Notes under the pieces: generated by a model | Told to the model about the DNA's origin: nothing | The model's input: the letters and a program-made list of their open reading frames with translations, nothing else | Databases searched by the model: none | Shown: positions 19,824-28,941 of the stretch, piece by piece | Layout of the letters: each line of letters opens with the position of its first letter | How positions within the stretch are numbered: the stretch's first letter is position 1 | Assembly (NCBI GenBank): GCA_943787985.1 | Contig: CALSOO010000004.1 | Span: 1,463,081 to 1,527,080, forward strand | DNA length: 64,000 bases | From: an uncultured Paracoccaceae bacterium | GTDB taxonomy: Bacteria; Pseudomonadota; Alphaproteobacteria; Rhodobacterales; Rhodobacteraceae | Direction: 5' to 3' | Position numbers and translations under genes: made by a program

Positions 19824-21332
19824 ATGGCACTGACCCCCAGCTTTGACGATTTTGCGGCCGGATACTCCGCTGGCGAAAATCAGATCGTTTACACGCGGTT
19901 GGCCGCGGACCTCGACACGCCTGTGTCTCTGATGCTCAAACTGACGGGGGCCCAGAAGGACGCGTTTGTTCTGGAATCCGTGACAGGTGGAGAAGTGCGG
20001 GGGCGGTATTCCATTGTCGGGATGAAACCCGATCTGGTGTGGCGCTGTGAGGGGGAGCGCTCTGCGATCAATCGCAACGCCCGTTTTGACAGTGCTGCCT
20101 TTGTGGATGCCGAGGGCAACCCCCTCGACGTGCTGCGTGCCTTGATTGCCGAGAGCCGCATCGACCTGCCCGAGGGGATGCCCCAAGCCGCCGCGGGCCT
20201 GTTTGGCTACCTTGGCTATGACATGATCCGCCTTGTTGAACATTTGCCAGACGTGAACGAAGACGTGCTTGGCGTGCCTGACGCCTTGATGCTGCGCCCT
20301 TCTGTCATTGCGGTGCTGGACGGCGTAAAAGGCGAGGTCACCGTGGTGTCCCCCGCTTGGGCCTCTGACGGTCAATCCGCCCGCGCCGCCTATGCCCAGG
20401 CCGCAGAGCGCGTGATGGACGCCGTGCGCGACCTTGAACGCGCCATGCCCACGGAAACCCGCAATTTGGGCGATGAGGGCGCAGACCCCGAACCTGTCAG
20501 CAATTTCACCCATGACGGTTATAAAGCCGCCGTGGAAAAGGCCAAAGACTACATTCGCGCCGGAGATATTTTCCAATGCGTGCCGTCCCAACGCTGGACG
20601 CAGGAGTTTCGCCAACCGCCCTTCTCGCTTTATCGCTCTTTGCGGCGCACAAATCCGTCCCCATTCATGTTCTATTTCAACTTTGGCGGCTTTCAGGTCG
20701 TCGGGGCATCCCCTGAAATTCTGGTGCGTGTCTTTGGAAACGAAGTGACCATTCGCCCCATTGCAGGGACGCGCAAGCGCGGTGCCACTCCTGAGGAAGA
20801 CAACGCCCTTGAGGCCGATCTGTTGGGCGACGAAAAGGAACTGGCAGAGCATTTGATGCTGCTTGATCTGGGTCGAAACGACGTGGGCCGTGTTGCCAAA
20901 ATCGGCACTGTCCGCCCCACCGAAGAGTTCATCGTCGAGCGCTACAGCCATGTGATGCACATCGTCTCAAACGTGGTGGGTGAGTTGAAAGAGGGCTGCG
21001 ACGCATTGGATGCCTTTTTCGCGGGCATGCCTGCGGGCACGGTGTCGGGCGCCCCGAAGGTGCGCGCGATGGAGATCATCGACGAGCTGGAACCTGAAAA
21101 ACGCGGTATTTATGGCGGCGGCGTCGGCTATTTCAGTGCGGGTGGTGATATGGACATGTGCATCGCGCTGCGCACTGCTGTGGTTCAGGATCAAAAGCTG
21201 TACATCCAAGCCGGCGGCGGCGTTGTTTACGACAGTGATCCCGAAGCTGAATTCATGGAAACCGTGCACAAATCAGGCGCGATCCGCCGCGCGGCCGCAG
21301 ATGCCGCCCGTTTTGGCAGTGGCAATACTTAA
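19824..21332 (+). CDS. trpE: Anthranilate synthase component I
   Basis: A 502-residue chorismate-using enzyme that starts tryptophan synthesis. The N-terminal regulatory domain carries LKLTGAQKDAFVLESVTGGE (the tryptophan-site region). The catalytic chorismate-binding domain shows DIFQCVPSQRW, EVTIRPIAGTRKRG, LMLLDLGRNDVGRV and MPAGTVSGAPKVRAMEIID. Full length and intact. The ammonia-supplying TrpG is not in this window. The next gene is a P450, so no trp operon is visible downstream. Confidence 0.96.
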   Translation: MALTPSFDDFAAGYSAGENQIVYTRLAADLDTPVSLMLKLTGAQKDAFVLESVTGGEVRGRYSIVGMKPDLVWRCEGERSAINRNARFDSAAFVDAEGNPLDVLRALIAESRIDLPEGMPQAAAGLFGYLGYDMIRLVEHLPDVNEDVLGVPDALMLRPSVIAVLDGVKGEVTVVSPAWASDGQSARAAYAQAAERVMDAVRDLERAMPTETRNLGDEGADPEPVSNFTHDGYKAAVEKAKDYIRAGDIFQCVPSQRWTQEFRQPPFSLYRSLRRTNPSPFMFYFNFGGFQVVGASPEILVRVFGNEVTIRPIAGTRKRGATPEEDNALEADLLGDEKELAEHLMLLDLGRNDVGRVAKIGTVRPTEEFIVERYSHVMHIVSNVVGELKEGCDALDAFFAGMPAGTVSGAPKVRAMEIIDELEPEKRGIYGGGVGYFSAGGDMDMCIALRTAVVQDQKLYIQAGGGVVYDSDPEAEFMETVHKSGAIRRAAADAARFGSGNT

Positions 21333-21354
21333 ATCGGGCCTTTAGGCTGCCCCT

Positions 21355-22509
21355 ATGTCTACTGCACCTGTTTTCGAGATCGATCTGGCAAGTTTCACCG
21401 CCGATCCCTACCCCACACTCGCCCGCATGCGGGCGCAGGCCCCGATTGCATGGGTTCCCCAACTCAACGCGACCCTATTTGTGCGGCGCGATGATATCCA
21501 TGTCCACGAAAAGCGCATTCATGTCTTTTCCTCGGAACAACCTGACGGATTGATGACGCAGTTGATGGGGGAAAACATGATGCGCAAGGACGGCGATGCC
21601 CATATGGCAGAGCGGCGCGCGCTGTTTCCCGCCCTGTCACCACGCACGGTTGCCGATCATTGGAAAGCGATTTTCCGGACCGACGCCCTTGCCTATATCG
21701 AGACGCTCAAACCCAAAGGCGCGTGTGATCTGGTCACCGAATATGCGATGCCCGTCTCGGCGATGGCCCTCAAAGCCATCACAGGCCTGACCCAAATGAC
21801 AAACATCGAAATGGACAGCGTCAGTCAGGCCATGATCGATGGCTGCGCCAACTATGCGGGCATCCCCGAAGTGCAAGCGCGCTGCCACGCGGCCACGGCC
21901 CTGATCGACGCCCATATCGGGCGTATGGCACAGGCCCCTGCCCCGCGCTCGGCTCTGGCCGTGATGCAAGCCGCAGGGCTTTCGATGGAGAGCATCAGTG
22001 CCAATATCAAACTGGTGATCTCGGGGGGGCAGAACGAGCCACGCGATGCGATTGCAGGCACGATTTGGGCCCTGTTGAGCCACCCCGAAGCACTGAGCGC
22101 GATTGCCGACGGGCGCGCCACCTACGCCGATGCATTCGCGGAATACGCACGTTGGATGGCCCCGATTGGCATGTCCCCACGTCAAGTGGCCCAGCCCGAC
22201 ACCATCAACGGCATCGCGTTTGAACGCGGCGAACGGGTGTTTTTCATGTTCGGCTCCGCGTGCCGGGACGAGGCCCATTTTACGGAGCCCGACCGGTTTG
22301 ACGTCTTGCGCAACACGCAGCCTGCGATCAGTTTCGGGGCCGGTCCACATTTTTGCGCAGGGGCCGCCGCCGCGCGGTGTTTGATCGCAGACATTGCCCT
22401 GCCGCTGGCGTTTCAGCATCTCGAAGGACTGCGTTTGAGTGGCGATGCCCCGTTCTCTGGCTGGGCGTTTCGCGGACCTCTTAAAATGCCTGTCACTTGG
22501 GATGCCTAA
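21355..22509 (+). CDS. Cytochrome P450
   Basis: A 384-residue soluble bacterial P450. The heme ligand loop is ISFGAGPHFCAGAAAARC with the axial Cys; the ERR Glu-x-x-Arg region is weaker. The usual I-helix (A/G)Gx(D/E)T is replaced by ISGGQNEPRDAIAGT, an Asn-Glu-Pro variant also seen in other roseobacter P450s of this type, which may signal an unusual proton path or redox partner. No ferredoxin or reductase gene is adjacent. The substrate is unknown. It starts 22 bases after trpE. Confidence 0.88.
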   Translation: MSTAPVFEIDLASFTADPYPTLARMRAQAPIAWVPQLNATLFVRRDDIHVHEKRIHVFSSEQPDGLMTQLMGENMMRKDGDAHMAERRALFPALSPRTVADHWKAIFRTDALAYIETLKPKGACDLVTEYAMPVSAMALKAITGLTQMTNIEMDSVSQAMIDGCANYAGIPEVQARCHAATALIDAHIGRMAQAPAPRSALAVMQAAGLSMESISANIKLVISGGQNEPRDAIAGTIWALLSHPEALSAIADGRATYADAFAEYARWMAPIGMSPRQVAQPDTINGIAFERGERVFFMFGSACRDEAHFTEPDRFDVLRNTQPAISFGAGPHFCAGAAAARCLIADIALPLAFQHLEGLRLSGDAPFSGWAFRGPLKMPVTWDA

Positions 22510-22548
22510 ACGCTTGCCGAAAGCGCATTACCGCCCCATATCTTAGTC

Positions 22549-23238
22549 ATGTTTAAACTCATGCCCATTTTGCTGGCGCTGGTCTACGGGATCGCGATGT
22601 ATCGCTTTTCTGCGTGGCGCACCGCCAAAGAGCTCGACTCCCGGTCCACCGAACTGGCCGATCCGATGCTGCGACACATGTGTGACCAGATGGCCGCTGC
22701 GCTAGAGCTGCCACGGATCAAGGTGCACATCTATGAAATTGGCCCGATCAACGGGCTGGCCGCCCCGGACGGCCGGATTTTCATAACACGCGGATTTTAC
22801 AACAAATTCCGCAATGGTGAAGTGTCCGCCAATGAACTGGCCAGCGTCATTGCGCATGAATTGGGCCATGTCGCCCTTGGACACACACGCCGCCGCATGA
22901 TTGATTTCTCGGGGCAAAATGCGATGCGCACCGCACTGGGCATGGTGTTGGGACGCTTTATTCCCGGGGTCGGTCCATGGCTGGCAGGCGCATTGATGAA
23001 CCTTTTGATGGCCAAGCTGTCGCGCAACGACGAATTCGAAGCCGACGCTTATGCCGCGGCTTTGCTCACCAAAGCAGGGATAGGCGTCAGCGGTCAGATT
23101 TCTCTGTTTGAAAAGCTCGACGCGCTGACCAAGTCCAATTCCGGTGCGGCGCCCGCATGGTTTTTGAGCCACCCCAAGACGCCTGAACGCATTGCTGAGA
23201 TCAAGGCGCTTGATAGCAAATGGACGCAAATCAGGTAG
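22549..23238 (+). CDS. M48-family membrane zinc metalloprotease
   Basis: A 229-residue protein with an N-terminal membrane helix (LMPILLALVYGIAMYRF), the zinc motif VIAHELGHVALGH (HExxH) and the third ligand in RNDEFEADAYAA. The end has SHPKTPERI, the conserved His/Pro motif of HtpX-type proteases. It probably degrades misfolded membrane proteins. The gene stops at 23238 and converges on sufS (stop 23269), leaving 30 bases between them. Confidence 0.88.
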   Translation: MFKLMPILLALVYGIAMYRFSAWRTAKELDSRSTELADPMLRHMCDQMAAALELPRIKVHIYEIGPINGLAAPDGRIFITRGFYNKFRNGEVSANELASVIAHELGHVALGHTRRRMIDFSGQNAMRTALGMVLGRFIPGVGPWLAGALMNLLMAKLSRNDEFEADAYAAALLTKAGIGVSGQISLFEKLDALTKSNSGAAPAWFLSHPKTPERIAEIKALDSKWTQIR

Positions 23239-23268
23239 GCTCAGGACCCGTTGAGCCTGATCCTGATC

Positions 23269-24489
23269 TTAAGCGAACAACTCATGCGCCAACTCAAGCG
23301 CATCAAGCCACACATCGACTTCATCCGTGGTGTTGTACATCCCGAACGACGCACGACATGTGGCGTTAAGGCCCAAGTGCTCCATCAACGGGCCAGTGCA
23401 ATGCTGCCCTGCCCGCACGGCCACACCGCGTTTGTCCAATATGGTTGAAATGTCATGCGCATGCGCCGCCCCGTCGATGGTAAAGGAGAAAATCGCCCCC
23501 TTGTCCGGTGTCGTGCCTTGGACTTGCACCCAGTTGAGGCCGTTCAACTTTCCAACGGCATAATCGCGCAATGCGTTTTCATGGGCGGCAATCGCCTCCA
23601 TCCCGTGTGACATCATGTAGTCAATCGCAGTCCCAAGCCCGATCATCTGCACGATGCCGGGTGTGCCTGCCTCGAACTTCATCGGGCCGTCGTTGTAGAT
23701 CACCTGATCTTTTGACACTTCGCGGATCATGTCGCCGCCACCGATAAACGGACGCATCTGCGCCATACGCTCTTTTTTGACGTAGATCGCGCCGGATCCC
23801 GAAGGGCCGTACAGCTTGTGCCCCGTGACGGCATAAAAATCAGGATCGATGTCCTGAACATCAACAGGCATGTGCACAGCCGCTTGCGAGCCGTCAACCA
23901 GCACCGCGACCCCTTTTTCATGCGCACCGGTGCAGATGGTTTTCACATCCACTTTGGTGCCCAGAACATTGGACATATGGGTCACAGCCACCAATTTTGT
24001 CTTGGGACCGATCGCATCCAGAACAGCCTGCGGATCAAGCGCCCCTGTGCTGTCCACATCCACCCATTTGATGACAACACCCATCCGTTCGCGCAAGAAG
24101 TGCCACGGCACGATATTGGCATGATGCTCCATCACGCTCAGCACGATCTCATCGCCCGTTTGCATGTTTTGCATCGCCCAACCGTAGGCCACCATATTGA
24201 TGCCTTCGGTGGTGCCCGAATTGAAGATGATCTCGTCCTGTGAGCCTGCGTTCAGGAACTTGGCGATCTTGGCGCGCACACCCTCGTAGTTGTCGGTCGC
24301 AAGATTGGACAAAAAGTGCAATCCACGGTGCACATTGGCGTATTCCTCGCCGTATGCGCGCGAGATTGCGTCAATCACAACCTGCGGCTTTTGGGCGGAT
24401 GCCCCATTGTCCAGATACACCAATGGTTTGCCGTTTACTTCCCGGCTCAGAATTGGAAAATCTGCGCGAATTTTGGTCACGTCATACAT
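23269..24489 (-). CDS. sufS: Cysteine desulfurase SufS
   Basis: A 406-residue PLP enzyme that takes sulfur from cysteine for Fe-S cluster assembly. The PLP lysine is in FYAVTGHKLYGPSGSG, the active-site Cys is in RAGQHCTGPLMEHLGL, and the cofactor segments HHANIVPWH and VDGSQAAVH are in place. It is the last visible gene of the suf operon on this strand; sufA and sufT, often downstream of it, are absent here. Its start overlaps the end of the preceding membrane gene by 8 bases. Confidence 0.95.
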   Translation of the reverse strand: MYDVTKIRADFPILSREVNGKPLVYLDNGASAQKPQVVIDAISRAYGEEYANVHRGLHFLSNLATDNYEGVRAKIAKFLNAGSQDEIIFNSGTTEGINMVAYGWAMQNMQTGDEIVLSVMEHHANIVPWHFLRERMGVVIKWVDVDSTGALDPQAVLDAIGPKTKLVAVTHMSNVLGTKVDVKTICTGAHEKGVAVLVDGSQAAVHMPVDVQDIDPDFYAVTGHKLYGPSGSGAIYVKKERMAQMRPFIGGGDMIREVSKDQVIYNDGPMKFEAGTPGIVQMIGLGTAIDYMMSHGMEAIAAHENALRDYAVGKLNGLNWVQVQGTTPDKGAIFSFTIDGAAHAHDISTILDKRGVAVRAGQHCTGPLMEHLGLNATCRASFGMYNTTDEVDVWLDALELAHELFA

Positions 24490-25102
24490 TTTGCTCGATC
24501 CCTAAACCGGCAGCGACGCCCGTGAGCGTCAAAATAAAACTCAGGCCGATGATGATGCCCACAGTCGCGGTGAGCAGCACGCCGATGGTTTTGCCAACCG
24601 ACTGGAACCCGGCCGCTTCATTCACAAAAACCACCAGCAGCCAAAGGCTGGCAACCATTACAAACAACGCAAACAGCCCTGCCAAACCAGGCGCAAGGCC
24701 CAACAAAATCAACAAGATAAACTGCGCGACCGCCCGCAACGCCTGAAGCCACGTCAACATCGCCAGCATATCGCTCAACGTGCCGGGCGCGCCCAAGGCC
24801 GAGGACAACCAATGCAAGACATGCACCATGATGACCAATCCGCCGGCTACAAAAATGAATGCAATCAAAGGGCTGAACAGCCACTGTGGGACTTGGAACG
24901 CTTGTTCCCCGATATTGGCAGGCAGCGGCGGCGTCACCACATGCGTGAGGTACATCAGCGTGGCATTGACGGTGCACACCAGCGCCATCGCGCTCCACAA
25001 TACATTGCGTGGCAGGTTCCAGCCCAAAACGATAGCGGCAACCTCAGAGGGGCGGCGCACGCTCAGCCCGACCAACCCCAACCAGTTTATGGATCCGTTC
25101 AT
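24482..25102 (-). CDS. YIP1-family membrane protein (second of a pair)
   Basis: A 206-residue polytopic membrane protein with about five helices, such as PLIAFIFVAGGLVIMVHVLHWL and TIGVLLTATVGIIIGLSFILT. It resembles the YIP1 fold and is similar in layout to its upstream neighbour. I start at 25102 (MNGSINWLGLVGLSVRRPSEV), overlapping the previous stop by 4 bases. Function unknown. Its position inside the suf operon, coupled to sufS, suggests a link to iron-sulfur supply or only shared transcription. Confidence 0.75.
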   Translation of the reverse strand: MNGSINWLGLVGLSVRRPSEVAAIVLGWNLPRNVLWSAMALVCTVNATLMYLTHVVTPPLPANIGEQAFQVPQWLFSPLIAFIFVAGGLVIMVHVLHWLSSALGAPGTLSDMLAMLTWLQALRAVAQFILLILLGLAPGLAGLFALFVMVASLWLLVVFVNEAAGFQSVGKTIGVLLTATVGIIIGLSFILTLTGVAAGLGIEQNV

Positions 25103-25581
25103 GTCGCGCGCTCCTGTGCCAGACTGCCGCCGATCCAGAACCACATAAAGCAAGCGGACCAGAGGAAATAAACACCAGTTGCCTCAACGCCGGGCCCAAT
25201 GAACCCGGACGTCAAACCATAGAGCAATTGCAGCGGACAGGCCGCAAGCAGCGCCCAAAACAGCGCCATACGCGCGCCGTACCCTGTGCCAGACCCTCCC
25301 AAAAGGCGCCCTATACCCCGTGCGATGCCCGCAACGATGTAAAACACCAAAGGAGCGACAAACACGAACCCCATCAAGTTGGCCCCCAACAGTGCATCCA
25401 GCTCTTCGCCGCTGATATGCGCTTGACGGGCCAGTTTAGGCCATTGGGCCACGAACATCACCAGACACGCCCCCATCAGATAGGCGAGTGCACGGTCTTC
25501 GCGTACCCCAAGCGCCAAAAGCTTGCGCATCACGCGCCCGGGGCCGCGATAGGTCGCGATAATATTGCTGCTGATCGCCAT
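25099..25581 (-). CDS. YIP1-family membrane protein (first of a pair)
   Basis: A 160-residue membrane protein with about four helices; the first half includes RALAYLMGACLVMFVAQWPKLA and the second ALFWALLAACPLQLLYG. The YIP1-type pattern is common at this position in Rhodobacteraceae suf operons. Its start codon touches the sufD stop (base 25581 shared), so translation is likely coupled. No catalytic motif is visible. Confidence 0.78.
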   Translation of the reverse strand: MAISSNIIATYRGPGRVMRKLLALGVREDRALAYLMGACLVMFVAQWPKLARQAHISGEELDALLGANLMGFVFVAPLVFYIVAGIARGIGRLLGGSGTGYGARMALFWALLAACPLQLLYGLTSGFIGPGVEATGVYFLWSACFMWFWIGGSLAQERAT

Positions 25582-26861
25582 TAGCCGCGACGCCGCTCCA
25601 ACCAGGAGACCAACCGCGCATTGATTTCATCGCGCAGCTCTTCGCCCTCGATTTCCTCAACGGCTTCGGCCAAAAAGGACAGCGTCAGCAAATCGGTTGC
25701 CTCTGCCTGAGGCACACCGCGCGAGCGCAAGTAAAACAAGGCAGTGTCATCAATCGCACCAGATGTTGAACCGTGCGAACACGCCACATCATCCGCGTAG
25801 ATTTCCAACTCCGGCTTGGCCAGAAACTGGCTGTCACCATCCAGCAAAAGCGATTGGCTGATCTGATAGCCATCGGTCTTTTGTGCACCGGCTTTCACAA
25901 GGATTTTCCCTTGGAACACGCCTGTTGCTCCGTTGCGCAGGACTTTTTTGAACACCTGACGGCTCTCGCAGTTGACCGCGTCATGGGTGACAAAAATCGT
26001 ATCATCGTGATGAAATTCACCGTCGCCGACACAGGCACCCGCAACGGTCGCGTGAGAATCGTCGCCCGTCAGCTCAATGATGCATTCATTGCGCGTCATC
26101 ACACCGTTTGCAGTGAGGGTAAAGGATTTGAACGTGCTCTCGGAGCCAAGACGCGCAAATATATGGGTGACCGCGCGGCGTTCGTGGTCCCGCCCCTGTG
26201 CGCGCACGTGGTGGAATTTGGCGCCATCGGCGACGTCCACTTCCATCACGTTGTTAAATCGCGCAGCCGCTGGTCCGTTTTCCAGAACAGTCACAGACGC
26301 ACCGGCATCCACTTTGACCACATGGTGCAAGATCGCGTCCGATGTTTCGGATTCGTGCAAGTAAATCAATGCGATCGGCTTGCTGACAGCTCCGGTGACA
26401 TGCAGCAGCACCCCGTCTGTGGCAAAGGCTGTGTTGAGGGACGCCAATGGACGCAACACCGGCGTTTGCCCGTTTTTTTCCAGCGTGCCGTACAGATCGC
26501 GTGCCCAGTGGATATCCGCTGACGTGTCGGCAAGCCGCTCGATGCGCACCCCTTCGAGGGTCAGATCATCGGACGCATCTGCGTCGTAGACACCATCGAC
26601 AAAGACAATCTTGAGACGGTCGACTGTCCCGAAAACAGGGGCTTCTTCGACGTCAAAGACCGCAGCGGACGGCGCAACCGCCTGCACCAGAGTGTCCGGG
26701 CGGGTGTATTTCCAATACTCGTCGCGACGGTCCGGCAAGCCAGAGGCACGCACCCGCGCAAGGGCGTCCACGCGCGCGGTTTGAGACCAGCCGCCCTCGG
26801 GCATCGCAATCACATCCAAGCGTTCGTCAAGGCTTGTGCGTTTTTCTGCTGGTGCCGCCAT
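25581..26861 (-). CDS. sufD: Fe-S cluster scaffold subunit SufD
   Basis: A 426-residue beta-helix protein, partner of SufB and SufC in the SufBC2D scaffold. The conserved core is visible: RNECIIELTGDDSHATVAGACVG, HHDDTIFVTHDAVNCESRQVFK, GVFQGKILVKAGAQKTDGYQ, and the C-terminal LEIYADDVACSHGSTSGAIDD with its conserved Cys-Ser-His. Its start overlaps the sufC stop by one base. It is intact. Confidence 0.94.
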   Translation of the reverse strand: MAAPAEKRTSLDERLDVIAMPEGGWSQTARVDALARVRASGLPDRRDEYWKYTRPDTLVQAVAPSAAVFDVEEAPVFGTVDRLKIVFVDGVYDADASDDLTLEGVRIERLADTSADIHWARDLYGTLEKNGQTPVLRPLASLNTAFATDGVLLHVTGAVSKPIALIYLHESETSDAILHHVVKVDAGASVTVLENGPAAARFNNVMEVDVADGAKFHHVRAQGRDHERRAVTHIFARLGSESTFKSFTLTANGVMTRNECIIELTGDDSHATVAGACVGDGEFHHDDTIFVTHDAVNCESRQVFKKVLRNGATGVFQGKILVKAGAQKTDGYQISQSLLLDGDSQFLAKPELEIYADDVACSHGSTSGAIDDTALFYLRSRGVPQAEATDLLTLSFLAEAVEEIEGEELRDEINARLVSWLERRRG

Positions 26862-27617
26862 TACGCCACCTCTGCCAGAATATCGGCGTACCCGTTGTTT
26901 TCAACTTCCAGAGCCAGCTCAGGCCCCCCTGTCTTTACGATGCGACCGTCTGCCATGATGTGCACCACGTCCGGTTTGATGTGGTCAAGCAACCGCTGGT
27001 AGTGCGTAATCACAAGGAAACCGCGGCCTTCATCGCGCAACGCATTCACGCCTTCGGCCACCAGTTTCATCGCATCAACGTCAAGACCGGAGTCGGTTTC
27101 ATCCAGGATGCACATCTTTGGCTCAAGCATCGCCATTTGCAGAATTTCGTTGCGCTTTTTCTCACCGCCCGAGAAGCCGACGTTGACGGGGCGCTTGAGC
27201 ATGTCTGCGTCGATCTTCAGCGTCTTTGGCCTTGGCGCGCACCACTTTGAGGAACTCTGCCGCGCTCATTTCTTCTTCGCCGCGCGCTTTGCGCTGTGCG
27301 TTTACGGCGGTGCGCAAAAAGGTCATGTTGCCAACACCCGGAATTTCGACGGGATACTGAAACGCCAGAAAGAGGCCAGCCGCCGCGCGCTCTTCGGGGT
27401 CGATGTCGAGCAGGTCGACGTCCCCCAAATGCGCCGTACCGCCGGTCACCTCATAGCCATCACGGCCAGAAAGCACATAAGACAAGGTCGACTTACCAGA
27501 GCCGTTTGGCCCCATGATGGCGTGCACTTTGCCTGCCTCGACAGAGAGGTTCACACCTTTGAGGATTTGCTTGTCCTCTTCTTCGAGTTTGACGTGCAGA
27601 TCTTTGATATTCAACAT
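26861..27617 (-). CDS. sufC: Fe-S assembly ATPase SufC, frameshifted
   Basis: SufC is the ABC-type ATPase that drives the SufBC2D scaffold. The N-terminal frame from 27617 has Walker [14 protein letters not shown] and the Q-loop [12 protein letters not shown]. The C-terminal frame has the signature [14 protein letters not shown], Walker [13 protein letters not shown] and the H-loop VITHYQRLL. The frames join near 27220, where the first frame veers into [10 protein letters not shown] while the correct continuation [12 protein letters not shown] is one base away. Joined, it is about 251 residues, the normal length. A single-base error is more likely than a broken essential gene. Confidence 0.9.
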
Positions 27618-27644
27618 TTTATTTCCCTTGTCTCAGGCCCAACG

Positions 27645-28442
27645 TCAGGCGAGCTCTGTCTGGTTTTCGGCGCGCAAGGCGGCCGGAAATGTGCGTTTGA
27701 GGCAAGCGCGCGCGCGCGCGATCCCTGCCCCGTATGTGATGGGTTCGGGTTTTGTGTCGGGGATCTGCGCAATCGACACCGGCGCAATCAAGGGCCGGCC
27801 GATGCTGGCAGCATAGTCATGGTATTTCAGGCGCGACTGCCCGACCGGATCGACCCACGTGTTGGGCACACCGTAAGCATCCGCCACGATCAGGCCGTGC
27901 AGGCTAGAGGCAAACACATGGGCACAGGATGCGATCTGCAAGCAGACGTCTTCGGCCACTGCGCGCGGGTCAATCAACAGATAGGCAGGGTCCGCAGCGA
28001 TCAAGGCCTTCAGAACTGGATCATCCATCAGCGTGTGATGCGGCACGATCCCGATACGGTCCGTGCGCTTTGGAACATCGCTCAACACCTCGTTGATCAA
28101 CAGTCCGGGGTCGCCGAACTGCTCTGTGTCCAGCTTCAAAAGGGCGGCGCTGATCGGACCGCGCGCACAGCCAACCGAGACATTTTTCAGAAAGTCACGG
28201 TTCACCACACCCAAAGTGCCAGTCCCCCAAATCCAGGTTTTGGCCCCCTCTTGGCGTGGGCCCTCCTGAAACGCACGGCGCGCTGTTTGCAACATCGACC
28301 CGACCGCGAACAGATCAGCGTGGCGCGGGCGGGCGTGTTCGACTTTGCGGCCCGACACATAGCTCACAACATGCGCAGAAACAGCGTCCCCAAAGTTGGG
28401 AACCCCTTTCCACCAATGCAATTTGAGCGGCGTGGCTGTCAT
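27645..28442 (-). CDS. Polysaccharide pyruvyl transferase family protein
   Basis: A 265-residue protein of the CsaB/WcaK-type family that adds ketal-linked pyruvate to cell-surface sugars. Visible features are KLHWWKGVPNFGDAVSAHVV at the N-terminus (the NFGD motif), a middle GIVPHHTLMDD, and HVFASSLHGLIVADAYGVPN, the C-terminal SSLHG signature. It sits between sufB and sufC, so it interrupts an iron-sulfur operon; it shares a base with the ybjQ-like stop. Function in Fe-S assembly is not expected, so this is most likely a hitch-hiker. Confidence 0.8.
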   Translation of the reverse strand: MTATPLKLHWWKGVPNFGDAVSAHVVSYVSGRKVEHARPRHADLFAVGSMLQTARRAFQEGPRQEGAKTWIWGTGTLGVVNRDFLKNVSVGCARGPISAALLKLDTEQFGDPGLLINEVLSDVPKRTDRIGIVPHHTLMDDPVLKALIAADPAYLLIDPRAVAEDVCLQIASCAHVFASSLHGLIVADAYGVPNTWVDPVGQSRLKYHDYAASIGRPLIAPVSIAQIPDTKPEPITYGAGIARARACLKRTFPAALRAENQTELA

Positions 28443-28756
28443 CAGTCGATCACCACAGCCGTGCCAGAGGCCGACACCATCAACATGCTGTCGCCCACGA
28501 CTTCATAGTCGAGATCAACGCCAACCACGGCCGTTGCACCGACCTCGCGCGCGCGGTCTTCCAACTCGCGCAGCGCCGTTTCGCGCGCATCTTGCAGTTT
28601 GGATTCGTACGCGCCCGAACGCCCGCCCACGATGTCCGTGATATTGGCAAAGAAGTCGCGCACGATGTTCGCCCCCATGATCGCTTCGCCCACGACGATG
28701 CCTTTGTAGGCGGTGATGGGGTGGCCCTCAATGGATTGGGTGGTTGTAATGATCAT
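28442..28756 (-). CDS. YbjQ-family (UPF0145) protein
   Basis: A 104-residue protein matching the YbjQ/heavy-metal-binding fold, which forms pentamers. The conserved [36 protein letters not shown] and [13 protein letters not shown] segments are all present. I start at 28756; a longer frame upstream runs through the sufB region and is an artefact. It overlaps the upstream small membrane gene by 4 bases (ATGA). Function is unknown. Confidence 0.88.
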   Translation of the reverse strand: MIITTTQSIEGHPITAYKGIVVGEAIMGANIVRDFFANITDIVGGRSGAYESKLQDARETALRELEDRAREVGATAVVGVDLDYEVVGDSMLMVSASGTAVVID

Positions 28757-28938
28757 TGCTTCGTCCCCTTGAAATAGTCCCATCCTGCCGTCGCAAGCCC
28801 GTAGAACACCCCGAAGATCAACGCGCGCGGCAAAATCTGTCGAAAGCCCTCGATCGAGAGGCCACCGGTTTCCCAAAAGGTCATCAAGACCCAAAAGATC
28901 AGCGTCGAAATGACGACTTTCCAAGCAAGCGCGCGCAT
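28753..28938 (-). CDS. Small membrane protein, 61 residues
   Basis: Two predicted helices ([18 protein letters not shown] and [18 protein letters not shown]). No family recognised. It starts 3 bases after the sufB stop and ends inside the ybjQ-like start, tightly packed in the operon, which supports a real gene. Confidence 0.7.
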   Translation of the reverse strand: MRALAWKVVISTLIFWVLMTFWETGGLSIEGFRQILPRALIFGVFYGLATAGWDYFKGTKQ

Positions 28939-28941
28939 GTG

